Source: Tetracentron sinense
Taxonomy: Eukaryota; Streptophyta; Magnoliopsida; Trochodendrales; Trochodendraceae
NCBI GenBank assembly: GCA_015143295.1
Contig: CM026568.1
Location: 30,760,441 to 30,824,440, forward strand
Length of the DNA: 64,000 bases
Direction of reading: 5' to 3'
The notes under the pieces were generated by a model that saw only the letters and a list, made by a program, of their open reading frames with translations, was not told the DNA's origin and ran no database searches. Positions 23,221 to 34,085 of this stretch are shown one piece after another (position 1 is the first letter of the stretch; the number at the start of each line of letters is the position of its first letter). The position numbers were made by a program, and so were the translations under genes.

Positions 23221-24600
23221 AATCCGACCTTAGTATCTAAAGTTGCATCCGTCATAGGTCTCCTGCAGCCTTTTTCTGCACATGAGATCCTGCAGCAGAT
23301 CCTCACTCACTACTAGTACAACAGTACTCCCCATTTCGAGATATAAAGGAGTCTCCACCTGCGTTGCACATGCCAAACCTCTAGTATGGCTTGAAGCCAA
23401 CTCCCATGTCGTCCCATATATCCTTTTCAATTCTAAACACTTTATTTTAATTATTATTAAACTCTGTCCCAATTACATGGATTGACCATATGGACAAAGT
23501 CCTCGCAACCTTATATATAGATAACATAAAAACTAAAAAATAACTAGCAAAAATCCTTCTCAATATAGGGCATCATTATAATAAAGCACAGAATCAGACA
23601 AAAATAACAATAGTAAAGCACATACATTAATTATGTTAGCATGGAGGATGAGCAAGTTGCGACTTCCAACGCTGCTTTGCTTCTCTCCATCTTCCTCACT
23701 CCATGTACATTAGGGACGAGGAGTAATGTATCAGTGTTGTATATAGCTTATACGATTTGTGATGTGATTGGAAAGAGCACAAATCAAAATTGTGGAAACA
23801 TGGCATGTGAAGACACGATCTCCTTAGCTTTTTAAAAACTTTAGTTTTTAGAAACGATGAATGCTAGCCCAGCCTCTCATGTCGATAACGACACTTGTCA
23901 ATGCTACATACTCTCAAAACATCTTACAAAGAGGCAATTATGGTTTCAAGGGTGCTAAAAATAATAGAAAAATAACAACACACGTCGCTTAGGAAGTACG
24001 GGTACAGCGATATTTCGATACAGTGATACAGCGATATGACATAAATTATGAAAAACAACTAAGTTTTACCTTAGAGTGCTGTATCCGATACGACGATATG
24101 GATACGGTGATACGGGTACGTTTCCATTTTCAAAATATCCGTGCTTTTATTAAAGTGAATTTGAAAGTTTTCAATTTTTTGAACTATCATTTTTCTTTTC
24201 AAAAAGCTATTAAAATGAAACATTGCCAACTGCCAAGTTATGTATCCCATAGTATTCATGGAGTGTGGATTAGCAATAGCTCCTACTGAGTTACATAAGG
24301 CATGCTACTGGCCCACCTCAATAAAACATGCAAACAAAGAAATTTTAAGGAGTTTAACAAAGAATAGGAGCTCTGGTTGAAATAGCTAATCTAAGCAATT
24401 CAAAATATGTGATAGGGGTATTTTAGAAATTATTAGAATAATTTAGTTCACCAAAATACGCTATTATTATATTTGTAATTTCTAAACTATCCATGCTATA
24501 AGGCATATTTTGAATTGATCCAGTTATCTCTTTAAGAGGAGCTCATGTGCATAGTTACACCCATTTTTAAATGTTTTTGGAAGAGATGTGTTACAATAAT
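23221..24600 (+). other. intergenic with one weak small-gene candidate
   Basis: A 64-codon frame at 23641-23835 (starting MEDEQVATSNAALLL) follows a TATATATA box near 23512 and an A-rich leader, which is gene-like spacing. The protein has no recognised domain. The region around 24000-24120 repeats GATACRGYGATA words. Nothing else is supported. Confidence 0.25.
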
Positions 24601-24601
24601 G

Positions 24602-24746
24602 CTATGTTTGGTTGCCGAGAAAATAGGTGAAAACATGGAAAATAAAATAAAATTTTAGATTTCTATTACAATTTTTAGTTGTGTTTTGTTCAATTTTCTT
24701 TTCTTTTCCATGTCTTTACTTATTTTCTCGGTAACCAAACATAGGG
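24602..24746. mobile_element. short fold-back MITE
   Basis: The ends CTATGTTTGGTTGCCGAGAA and TTCTCGGTAACCAAACATAG are inverted repeats around an AT-rich centre. Non-coding. No clear target duplication. Confidence 0.75.
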
Positions 24747-24749
24747 TAA

Positions 24750-25990
24750 GGGAAAAGATATATCCTTTTTTTTTTAGGGAGCAATAGTCTACAAAAGGCG
24801 CCTGTTGCTAATCCCCACTCGTTACTATGTGTAGGCGTGTAAAAAGAGTTAGGGATGTCAATGAGTCGAGCTTGAGTTTGATATTTGAGATCATTGGTCA
24901 AAGCCGAGCTAAATGACTGAGTTCTTTTTTTAATTGAGTCGAACACAACAAGTCGTTTGACTCGACTTCTTTTTCAATCGAGTCAAATACAACAAGTTGT
25001 TTGACTTGGCTTGATTAATTTTAATATATTACCTATGACACCTCTAATATTATTAATTTTTACACAAAAGTTAAGTAACTTAAATAGAAATTTATTGTCA
25101 AGGTAAAACTTTAAGGGTGATCTTACCCTCTTAGAATTTCATTATCTTGTTTTAGAAATCTTAACTTACGACTTAATTAACACAAATCAATTTATCCTTC
25201 TCCAACACCTTTCTCATTGACATAAGCTTCAAAAGCATTGATTGAAGACATAGCTAAATGTAATTTCCTTCTCTCGTCAAATAAAAATAAAGTTTTCGTG
25301 ATGGTCAATTTTTCTTGTGGAATACTAACACACTATAGTAGAAGGTCTAGTCTTTGATGAGAACCTTCTTAATAGATTCAAACCCATTATCTACATGGTC
25401 ACTATTAGTATTTTCGTTTGGTAATTGGTTTTCCAACAACTGGGTATTTTCAAGATTCCGAGTGTCCATATTGTACAATATATGACGAGAGCCCTCTTCG
25501 ACTAGAAACCTTCCATACATAACCACTTTCTCTTTTTTTGATAATCCATACATAACCACTTTGAAAATTCATTATCAAGTAAGTTCTGAGACACCTGAAA
25601 TAATAGCTCGCAAGCTGGCTTGAGCTCGATTTTTTTATAGATAGGCCAGATATATATATATGTTATGAGTCATGAGCCAAACTCAAAGAGTACCCAGCTC
25701 GGCTCAAGTCGGCTCGTTTAAACCCCCTACATGGACTGAATCAGGGACCTACTATTACAAACGCCTTATAAATCAGTTATTTTGGTGGACCAGTTTGTCT
25801 AATGTCTCAATCCACACTAAAACGTAAAGAACAGTCTTAATCACACCCGTTCAGTCCCTCATATTCCTATCTTGACTGGAATGAACGGCTCTAATTACAG
25901 ATCAGGTGATATTTCACCTAAAAGACAAAAAAATATGGTATATGGTTCTTTTTATTGTTGGGTCCAATGTTAGCTCTTGTTTAATGAAGA
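24750..25990. other. AT-rich intergenic
   Basis: Contains repeated GTCGAACACAACAAGT/GTCAAATACAACAAGT words (24935-25005). No gene is supported. Confidence 0.4.
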
Positions 25991-25991
25991 A

Positions 25992-26235
25992 CTAGCGGGT
26001 GGCACGTGCGATGCACGTGAAAGCGAGGGAAAGGAGTTAACCACAGTTAATAAGAGTTAGAAGGGACACGTGTTAACCCGCGGGTGCGATTGAACTCGCC
26101 AGTGGCATGTGCGATGCACGTTAGAGCGAGGGGAAAGAGTTAACCACAATAAATAGGAGTTAAAGGAGACACATGTTAACCCACCAGTGTGATTGAACTC
26201 TCCCCTCCCCGAGTTCGATCATGATTGGTTGTCAT
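25992..26235 (-). mobile_element. Helitron-like 3' end fused to core/cap repeat pieces
   Basis: Read on the minus strand, the left border ends in the palindrome CACGTGCATCGCACGTG, a short spacer and CGCTAG followed by T, as expected of a Helitron 3' terminus. The hairpin plus an adjacent core-type segment (GTTAACCACAGTTAATAAGA, GACACGTGTTAACC, GATTGAACTC) is repeated a second time at about 26099-26200. The right edge is a GATTGAACTC cap facing GAGTTCGATC. Confidence 0.5.
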
Positions 26236-26340
26236 TCTAAATAGATAGATGAGCAAGAGGTAGTTTGGAAATTAAATCAAATTCAAGGGATAGTTTGGGT
26301 TTAAAAGCAAAACATTAAATCAAAATTTTGTTTTTATATA

Positions 26341-26539
26341 GACCGGCTCCCGTTGTAACCGGTTTTGGGCAAAACCGGTTACAACCCTGTGGTCACCACA
26401 TGTCCGTTTTTACAACCCTTAATTGTGGTTAAGATTCAGCTACCCCTAGCGTTCACTCACCTATCTTTAGACATGCGGCCACCTTAAGGGCGTAACCGGC
26501 TTTGGCAAAACCGGTTACAACTGGAGAAGAATACGTCCC
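26341..26539. mobile_element. palindrome-capped MITE (AACCGGTT type), short copy
   Basis: Both ends carry palindromes of the GTAACCGG/CCGGTTAC type (26352-26385 and 26492-26521) around the shared core (GGTTAAGATTCAGCTACCCC). The flanks TTTTATATA (26332-26340) and TTTTATATG (26540-26548) match at 8 of 9 positions, consistent with a Mutator-type 9-bp duplication. Confidence 0.75.
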
Positions 26540-26598
26540 TTTTATATGAGGGTTGTATGAGAATTTCGGAAAAATCATCTACCCAGCCTCTCCCATTA

Positions 26599-26949
26599 GG
26601 AGCCAAATCATCTCTAGTGATAACCGGATTTGGCAAATTCGGTTATCACCCCTAGAGGTCACCACGTGTCTCCTTTGACATCCCTTAACCGTGGGTAAGG
26701 TTCATCCACCCATTTTTGGTTTTTTTTTTTTAATATTAATTATTTTTTAAAATTAAAAAACTGTTTTAAATATTAAAAAAACTCTAAAAACAGTTTTTTA
26801 ATTTTAAAAAAAGAATCAATATTTTTTAAAAAAAACCAATGGCTGAACCTTACCCATGGTTAAGGGGTGTCAAAGGAGACACGTGGCGACCTGTAGGGGT
26901 GATAACCGGATTTGCCAAATCCGGTTATCACCGTAGAGGATTTGACTCC
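26599..26949. mobile_element. palindrome-capped MITE (AACCGGAT type), fold-back copy
   Basis: The caps are GTGATAACCGGATTTG facing its complement at 26617-26649 and 26898-26932. Beyond the caps, the left half (CCACGTGTCTCCTTTGACAT) is complementary to the right half (TGTCAAAGGAGACACGTGG), so the whole element folds on an A/T-rich centre near 26770. A CACGTG G-box lies in each arm. Confidence 0.85.
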
Positions 26950-27099
26950 CTTCCTTCATAATACTAAAGATAAAGATAAAAAAGAGGAGTGTTGTCTCAC
27001 GTGCATGACACATGCATGACGAATCAGATGGCAGAAACAGAGAGAGATGAGAGAGACAATTTCCGATATTCGCTGTCATCGGGAACCATGAAGTTATGG

Positions 27100-27460
27100 C
27101 GATCCGAGCTCTCTCTCTCTCTCCCTCTATTTATTTAATTTAATAATCTCGAAAATCTCCAGTACAGCAAAGCCAGGAAGATGCAATAAAAGCTTAGAAA
27201 ACAAGAGAGAGAGAGATTGGAGATTCGAGTTTCAGAGATGCTAGAAAACAAGAGCTCGTATAAAATCGGCATCTCAGTTCTGATCGAACTGTCTTTCGCT
27301 GACCTAGGTCTCTTTTAAAATCAATGCCGGAGATCGACTGTTTCTACCGGAGATCAATAACGGGATTCTAGATCAACGGCGAGATTCAAACTCACGGAGG
27401 AAAGTGGAAGATGCAGTAAGAACTTAGGTTCAGTGGCGATCGTTCTCGTTGCCAGGTGAG
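27100..27460 (+). other. orphan promoter/first-exon-like segment
   Basis: A CT microsatellite near 27110 is followed by GA-rich, relatively GC-rich text and ends in a strong splice donor, TTGCCAG|GTGAGT, at about 27454. This looks like a transcribed leader exon, but no downstream coding exon was found before the MITE at 27934. It may be a gene remnant or a leader carried by a transposon. Confidence 0.3.
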
Positions 27461-27933
27461 TTTTCTACAGTTTTCGGTTTCTTCCTTTTTTCATGTTGAA
27501 ATGTAACTGGATGATGAGGTACTTCGCGTGCAATCCATTATATTACCTGGAGTTATTTCCAACCTTCAAAGTCGTTAGATTTAAAGTTAACGGCGTTTGA
27601 ACGCTCGTGCCAACGAACGGTGAAGTGGGGGAGTTGAGTTACTTCCTCCGTTTAACATTCCTTCGCTCTTCGAACTATCGTTAAAATGTCCTCACATGAC
27701 CAAACAACCCCCCATTTTGTCATATAATTACGAAAGTAACATGCTCTAATATAGCATCTTTTTTTTTGGTTAAACTCTAATATAGCATCTAATGTTTTGA
27801 ATGGTGTTACTGTTGGTTAATTATGCCAGCCTTTTATTACATTCTTTTGCCAAAAACAATTACTAAAGGGATAAGATATCCCTTCTTCTATGGGTTAATT
27901 TGGTAGAAAAAAAAATCACTATATTAAAGTTTA

Positions 27934-28092
27934 GAGGAATGTTATTCCTACTCTCAGGCAACCCTTACTCTCAACCTTCATCAACCACATATTACTTATT
28001 TTTATTTTTTGTGAGAGTATTTTAATTCAATGGACGCATGGTTGGTGGAGGCTGAGAGTATGAATTGATTGAAAGTATGGATAACACTCAAC
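27934..28092. mobile_element. Mutator-like MITE, copy 2 (9-bp TSD)
   Basis: It starts GAGGAATGTTATTCCTACTC and ends AAAGTATGGATAACACTCAAC. The perfect 9-bp duplication TAAAGTTTA lies at 27925-27933 and 28093-28101. It has the same length and the same internal words (CCTTACTCTCAACCTTCATC) as 2582-2740, with base changes. Confidence 0.85.
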
Positions 28093-28177
28093 TAAAGTTT
28101 AAATAAATGGGAGCCCTGAATAAAAAGATTTTCAAGCTCCCCATTTTTTAGTTTAAATAGGGTGGATAATTTTATAA

Positions 28178-28678
28178 GAGTATTCCTAGCAGCCTCACCA
28201 AAGTTTACTTATCAAAATAGCCAATTATAAGAGTATTTCTAACGGTCTCACCAAATTTTATTTACCAAAATAGTCAAAACTCACTTTTTTTCTATTTTGA
28301 CTATCCACTTTTTTAAAACACTCCCAACAACCTCACCAATTTAACAAAAGAAAAGGAAGAGAGAAACATTATTTTATTATTTGTGTGGGAAAAAAACAAG
28401 AAAACAAGGGAGAGAGAAACATTATTTTATATTTGTATGAGACCACAATAAATGAAGAGAGAAAAAATTATTTTATTATTTGTGTGGGACCAAAAAGGAA
28501 AAGAGAGATGAAGATTTGGTTTGGTGAGTGTACAGTACTCACCAAACTTGGTGAGTACTCATCAAACCAAAATGGTTAGTTTGAAGAGGTTGCTAGAGAC
28601 CTGTTTTTGCAAATTTTTAGTGTTTTGGCTCACCAAAATAACTTTTTAGTTATTTTGGTGAGGCTGCTAGGAATGCTC
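28178..28678. mobile_element. Tourist/Harbinger-like MITE (TAA duplication)
   Basis: The ends are GAGTATTCCTAGCAGCCTC and GAGGCTGCTAGGAATGCTC, flanked by TAA at 28175-28177 and 28679-28681. The GAGCATTCC..-type terminus with a 3-bp TAA duplication fits PIF/Harbinger MITEs. The interior repeats ACATTATTTTATTATTTGTG-like units three times. Confidence 0.85.
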
Positions 28679-29656
28679 TAATAAAGGAAATGCTTAGCTA
28701 GCCTAACATGAGAGTCAGAGCCTTACAGTCCCCAATCTGACAAAAAGAAGCCTTCACTAAGGGCGGAGCGAGGATTTTCTTGTTGAAAATGTTAATAATT
28801 GTTGATGGATTTGTAAAGAATTATTATATGGTACAAAACATTTTGGGTATAAGTAGATGGGGTGTTTGAAGGCGTAGTCCCTGATAATAACCTTCTTTGA
28901 TAACTAAGTCATTTCGTCCATGTTTTACTAATATTGTTTTTCATCGTTTACGGGATAATTGTCCCATTATCTTGTGATTATGCCTTGTTAAGTAATTAAA
29001 TAATATAATATAAAAAGAAATATTTTATTTTCAAATGTTTAGGAAACAATTGCCCCCTTTACTCTCATGGCTATGCCCTATCAAATAATTTAATATAAAT
29101 TTTTGTTTTTGAGAATTTAGGAGGACACCTGCTCCCTCGTCTCATGACTATGGCCCATTAAATAATCAAACAACATATTATAAGAGATATTTTTTAAAAT
29201 ATAGGAGGCAGCTGCCCTCATGCCTTATGGTTTTTCCCTACTAAAGTATTTTTTTTCACTACCCCCATGGCCCATTGTTGTGCCCTATAATTTTTTTTCT
29301 TAAAAAAAAAAATAAAATCCAAGGACTTCTCCCTCCCCCCGACTGCAACATGTAAGGCTAGCAAATCCTTATAATTATTGGGAAATCCCGATCTCTTGGA
29401 ACTATAACTCTATTGCTCAATAATTACAAAAATGTCACCATACTTAAAAAAAAAAAAAAAAAAGTTCAACCAATTTTTTTTTTTCTTGCATAGCTCTCAG
29501 ATTAAACTGCCATGGATGAAAATCTTGAATGACACTTCCCGGTTGTTTGGTTATGAATTTGATTTGTCGATCGAAATGGTTGTTGGAGCCTATTTTAGTC
29601 GGTACAAATCTTATGTGATTAGGTTACACCTTGCATTGGTGCACTGTTTGGTCCTT
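28679..29656. other. decayed GGGCGGAG-type repeat and AT-rich filler
   Basis: From about 28757 (GGGCGGAGCGAGGATTTTC) the sequence follows the left part of the hAT element at 61940-63368, including GTTAATAATTGTTGATGGAT and several words like ATGCCTTGTTAAGTAATTAA. It decays towards 29340. No gene. Confidence 0.5.
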
Positions 29657-29800
29657 GAGGGTGTAGCCCAGTGGCAAAAAGAGGAACCGTATACGTGGAG
29701 GTCTCATAGGTTGATTCCTGAGTTGCCCTCAATATTGGTTGTATGTGATGGAGTTATTTCCTATAGAGAAAGTGGGAATAGTATGAGTTTTTAAGGCTCA
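29657..29800 (+). mobile_element. tRNA-derived SINE-like element
   Basis: The A box TAGCCCAGTGGC (near 29665) and B box AGGTTGATTCC (near 29709) have tRNA-like spacing. The tail is unclear. The overlapping 120-codon frame at 29432 is not considered a gene. Confidence 0.5.
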
Positions 29801-29924
29801 GGATATCAACGTTTGTTAAAAAAAAACTTAAAATTTGTGTTTTTTTAATAACAAGATATAAATTAAGGAACTAGAAACCAACTACATCAAGGAGGCCAAG
29901 TCCTCCCATCGGAAAACTTAGGTC

Positions 29925-30800
29925 CCGTTTGGTTGCATTTCTATTTTTTGTTTTTAAAAACAAAATTTCTAAAATTTTTACACAGAACATATTTAGTAAA
30001 CATGTTTTTGTTTTCTATTTTTAAAAATTAGTAACAAATTTTTTAAAAATCAAGGTAACAAAAATTTTCTACTATCTCTATTTTGAAAACAAAAAACAAA
30101 AATGAAAAACACAGACCCACCACCCACAACAACCACCGCACCACCACAATACTACCACCAACACCACCACCCACCTCCACCACCACCTCCATCGCCACCA
30201 CCACCCACCATCCACCACCATCACACCACCACCACTACACCACCACCCACCACCACCACTACTACTCACCACCACCACCACTACTACTACTCACCACCAC
30301 CACAACCCACCACCACCATAATACTACCATCATCCACCACCCCCACCACACCACCACTATTCACCACCCACCACCACCTCCACTGCCACCGCCACCACCA
30401 CCCACCACCACAATACAACCACCACCACCACCCACCACCACCACTACCACTACACCACCACCCACCACCCACCACCCACCTCCACCACCACAATACAACC
30501 ACTACCACACCACCACCACCATCACCACCACCACCACCACCCACCACCACACACCACCACCACCGCCACCATCACCACCACACTACACCCACCGCCATCA
30601 CTCACTACTACCACACCATGAATTCAAATTATTTAATCATATTTTTCAAACGTGTTTTTTGTTTTTCTTTTTTGAAAATAAGTAATAGTTAATTTTACCA
30701 AACATGTTTCCTACTTTAAAAAAGTTGAAAACAAAAAGTTGTTTTCAATTTTTTAAAACAAAAAATAAAAACAGAAAAACGGAAGTGTATCCATACAACC
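29925..30800. mobile_element. TIR element with an internal CCA/CAC microsatellite
   Basis: The left end (TCCCGTTTGGTTGCATTTCT) and right end (AGAAAAACGGAAGTGTATCC) are partly complementary, with mirrored TTTTTGTTTTTAAAAACAAA blocks. The centre (30110-30620) is a roughly 500-bp imperfect trinucleotide array of CCA/ACC/CAC. The long His/Thr/Pro frames there are a by-product of the array. Confidence 0.65.
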
Positions 30801-31234
30801 CCTTAAAATTCGTTTACTACCCAAAAACATGGGTACGGTCCGTATGGAGTAGATGTGATAATGATGACCCGACCCATTAACCCATTAATCCGTTCAATTG
30901 ATTTAGGTTTATTGGGTGGAGAAATGTTGACTTTTGGCCGTCTTTTATTATTAGGTTGGGTTTGGTTGGCCTCCCAATATCCAAATGAAACCTAGAAAAA
31001 ATAAATGGTTATATACTTGAACATATTCATTAAGATACTAATGTAAGTTTAAATTTAATTATAATTCAAAACTAATTTATTTATTAAGTTTAAATGGGTT
31101 TGCTGGGCGAGTTTGAGTTTGGGGTTGCTTTGTGTTCGGATTTGTCCTATCAACCGATTTATAAGGAGATCGGGTTGTCCAATGGATTCAATAAATATTA
31201 AGTTTAATTTCTTAATATCATCTAAAAGGCCTTG
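30801..31234. other. intergenic, nothing recognised
   Basis: AT-rich, with short repeated TTTGGTT/GGGTTT words. No gene. Confidence 0.4.
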
Positions 31235-31239
31235 GATTC

Positions 31240-31510
31240 TCTTTGACAGATGCGAGCTCTCGGGCTACCACAATGTGTGCGACACTTGGTTGAAAAAAAG
31301 GGAGAAGTCATTTCATTTTCTCCCCATGATTTTGACTTCTTCCCATTTGATATCTCTCCCCCTTTATATCACCACTTTATCGTCACATGTCACTTAATAA
31401 TTGGAAAAATCAAAATCATGAGGCTCATGAAATGACTTCTCCAACTACTTGTTGCACACATTGTGGTAGCCCTAGAGCACCTTTCTCCCATCTACTACAG
31501 AGAATCATTT
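31240..31510. mobile_element. MITE, GGGCTACCACAATGTG family (copy 1)
   Basis: The inner inverted repeat is GGGCTACCACAATGTGTGCG against TGCACACATTGTGGTAGCCC. The outer arms GATTCTCTTTGACAGATG and CTACTACAGAGAATC are partly complementary. It shares TCATTTCATTTTCTCCC and the words that follow with the copies at 34537 and 37286. Confidence 0.7.
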
Positions 31511-31689
31511 GCAAAAAAAATAATAATTTAAGAAGGGTTAAATGTTTAAACACACACTAATATAGGCCAACAGAGATATGATCCACTAAGGCCCAACCCA
31601 TCTCATCAAAATAGTCTATATCTCTTAATGAGAGGAATGCATTTTATATTTCAGTTCATTTGCAAATTATAATGCCAATAGTTAACCAA

Positions 31690-31955
31690 CAGTGGGTTGG
31701 GCTGTTGGCTAGGACTACTATCACGGCCCACTACCGCACAGTCGTGATCGGGGTGAAGAATTTAAGGCCGTGACACTTCGTCTCAGGAAGCGGAGATCTT
31801 GAGTTCGAATCATCTCCCTATCTTGGCCACCCTCAAGGAGTAATCCAATCTTACTTGGTGTGTGTGGCTGAGGATGTTACATGTGCCCGAAGGAATAGTC
31901 AAGTGCTCTAAGAGGCCTGGATACCCTCGTTTCCCAAAAAAAAAAAAAAAAAAAA
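31690..31955 (+). mobile_element. tRNA-derived SINE with poly(A)
   Basis: A B-box-like GAGTTCGAATC (31801) is followed by GTGTGTGGCTGAGG, GCTCTAAGAGGCCTGGATAC and a 20-base A run at 31936-31955. The 3' part matches the SINE pair at 5855-6290. Confidence 0.75.
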
Positions 31956-32033
31956 CATTAGTTAAAAATAAGGGGTTATGTAGATAATGTTGAGCTGTCC
32001 TTACTATCGGCTAATCACTGCTCAAATACAAAA

Positions 32034-32229
32034 GAGAGCGATTGGGTACGCTCGATAGCAGCTGCTATCGAGCGCACAACCCTCCCATGGAGACTTCACC
32101 GAAGCCAAGGCGTCAAGTAGGCCCACCGTTTTAATGCACGACAGGCTTGGCGCCTTAGTGCTGTTGAATTCTCCATCAGACCGCGTGCGCTCAATAGTGC
32201 CAGGGTCTGTTGGCCCCCAATCACTTTCC
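32034..32229. mobile_element. palindrome-capped MITE (CTCGATAG type), perfect 9-bp TSD
   Basis: It starts GAGAGCGATTGGGTACGC and ends CCCCAATCACTTTCC. The perfect 9-bp duplication AATACAAAA lies at 32025-32033 and 32230-32238. The left cap is a perfect 26-bp palindrome at 32049-32074 with half-site CGCTCGATAGCAG. The right cap is decayed. The interior differs from the common core. Confidence 0.85.
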
Positions 32230-32996
32230 AATACAAAATAGGTGATTTTTATTTTCTCTTTCTGGCGAGCAAAATAGGTGAAGTAAACATAGATTGAAGT
32301 GACATCTTCTTCTTCTTTGTAGGGTACAAAACCTCAGTATTTGATGACAATTCAATGCAGAGGAAGGTGAGTCTGTACATGAGAGACAGGAGAATTGTTG
32401 CCAAGCCAAAATAGGTAGAGACAAGAAGGATGATTTAATTTACGAAAACACCTTACGAGGAGCTGTTTCACAAACTTGGACTGTGACCTGTTTGGGGCAT
32501 TTTTCTTTTCTTATTTTTTTTAGTAAGCGTGTCAGTTTGCCATAAAAATGCTATTTCTGAAACTTCTGGTGGGTGGTTGCTCTCCCTTTTCCCTAAATAA
32601 GTACCCCCTATTTAATTTCAGGACCTTCGGAGGAAAAAAACGTACTAAAATCAGCACACCTCAATTTCAGAAAGCTAGCAAAAAATTACTCATATCTTGA
32701 GCATCTGTGCAATAAACATCTTACAAGAAGGGTATTCCAGTCATTTGTGCATATAAAAGTGGTTTCCACCACATTACTAAGATAGGGAGATTGCAGTAAT
32801 TTCCACTGTAAAAAAACAGATATAAGATACCCTTATAAAATGGGAAGGAGAAACTAGGATAAATGCATGAAGGTCTTCATTTCATCTACGTAAAATCAAA
32901 AGCTCTACAGAGAAAAGCAGAGACAGTGAGAGAGATCTAACTTCTAAGAGTTCCGTGTTTGATTTTTACAGGTTTTACGGAGAAAGATCATATCAA
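32230..32996 (+). promoter_or_regulatory. upstream region of the small Cys-rich gene
   Basis: A TATA-like CTTATAAAATGG lies at about 32831. The sequence TTTGATTTTTACAG just before 32971 could be the acceptor of a leader intron. Otherwise AT-rich without features. Confidence 0.4.
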
Positions 32997-33491
32997 ATGG
33001 AAGAAAACCCATCTCGTTTTTCACATAAGAATAGGAAAACCAAAGACTCAAAGACCGGAATGACAAGGAAGAACCGCTATCCGGTCGATGATGCCGGAGA
33101 CCTGATCGAGTGTTCCGGTCAGTACTGCCGATCATGCACCGCCAGTCTCCTGGCCGACTGCGTCGCCGTGTGTTGTTGCCCTTGCGCTGTACTGAGCCTT
33201 CTTGCGCTTGCTTTCGTTAAGGTGCCTTTGATGGTGGGAAGGAGATGTTTGGGATTAGGGAAAAAGAAAGGACGGAGATTGAACGGGAAAAAGGACGGCG
33301 TGATAGAGAGAAATGGGAGTTCGAGAAAGGAAAGGGAATTAGAAGTCCCAGGTGGGGTTGGAGAGGAAGAGCAAAAGGAGAATTTCTGTGCGAGGTTTGA
33401 GGCAGAGAGGGTTTGGTTAGAGTTGTACCAGGTGGGTCACTTGGGTTTTGGTAGGGTTTCCTTCACTGGAATTTCTGGCAAGGGCAATTAG
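32997..33491 (+). CDS. small Cys-rich hydrophobic plant protein, function unknown
   Basis: The 164-residue product has a basic N-terminus (MEENPSRFSHKNRKTK), then DLIECSGQYCRSCTAS, a Cys-rich hydrophobic core around residues 48-80 (CVAVCCCPCAV, then LALAFVKVP), GRRCLG, and a long Lys/Arg- and Glu-rich tail. The CCCCPC-like core followed by VKVP and a basic patch recalls a group of uncharacterised land-plant proteins (Arabidopsis At3g11690-like). The core could be a membrane segment or a lipidated site. I prefer the ATG at 32997 over the in-frame one at 32955, because the latter precedes a good splice acceptor and its extra residues are not family-like. Single coding exon, complete stop. The codon composition is clearly coding. 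Confidence 0.75.
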   Translation: MEENPSRFSHKNRKTKDSKTGMTRKNRYPVDDAGDLIECSGQYCRSCTASLLADCVAVCCCPCAVLSLLALAFVKVPLMVGRRCLGLGKKKGRRLNGKKDGVIERNGSSRKERELEVPGGVGEEEQKENFCARFEAERVWLELYQVGHLGFGRVSFTGISGKGN

Positions 33492-33955
33492 GGAAGAAAA
33501 TGGGCCATACCCTTCTGGCGAATTGATTGTCGGGAAGAACACATTGTGTGGACTTAAATTTTAGAGTCCCCACAAGTACGTGGCATGCATGGTTCATGTA
33601 CTTGGTCATTGGTATAATGAATTGGGGTTTCTTCGTGGTTTGGATTTATGCAAAGTACATGAGGTTGGTTCGTCTGTTTGTTTTTTGTTAAATGGTCAGT
33701 TGAGCTCCCCATAGAGACCAATATAACAGAAGTTGTTTTTGTTGGTCAGATGTTTAGGTAAATGGCAGATGCTAGACCGCAGTCACGTCTGAATCAGGAT
33801 TTTCTTGTAGGGGGTTTTAGGTGTAGTCCCGATTTTTTTTTTTTTAGGGCCAAGTTCATGGGTCACCGCATGTGTTTATGTCTGTTTGTAAATAATATGT
33901 TTTTTTTCTCAAAAGCTTTTTTTTGGATGGAGATTCCTCCGAGGGTGTGACAAGG
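33492..33955. other. 3' region of the small gene
   Basis: Intergenic with T runs. No other gene. Confidence 0.4.
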
Positions 33956-34085
33956 GCCTGCAACCCGTCACACCAGGTAAGCCCGGAAAATCCGTGTGGG
34001 ACTGATCCCAGAGGGGGAGTGGAAAGTCGAACTCAGGACCTTCCGCTTCTTCATGAGGCGTAAGTCCCAAGAACCATTGGTCCAC
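33956..34085 (-). mobile_element. SINE fragment with B box
   Basis: On the minus strand, AAGCGGAAGGTCCTGAGTTC with GAGTTCGACTTTCC acts as a B box. Further on it reads GGGCTTACCTGGTGTGACGG. This resembles the body of the other SINEs in the window. Borders are uncertain. Confidence 0.5.

Noticed and set aside
30083..30692. Two overlapping 200-codon frames rich in His, Thr and Pro
   Set aside because: They are translations of a CCA/CAC trinucleotide array in different frames, and the opposite strand is open too for the same reason.
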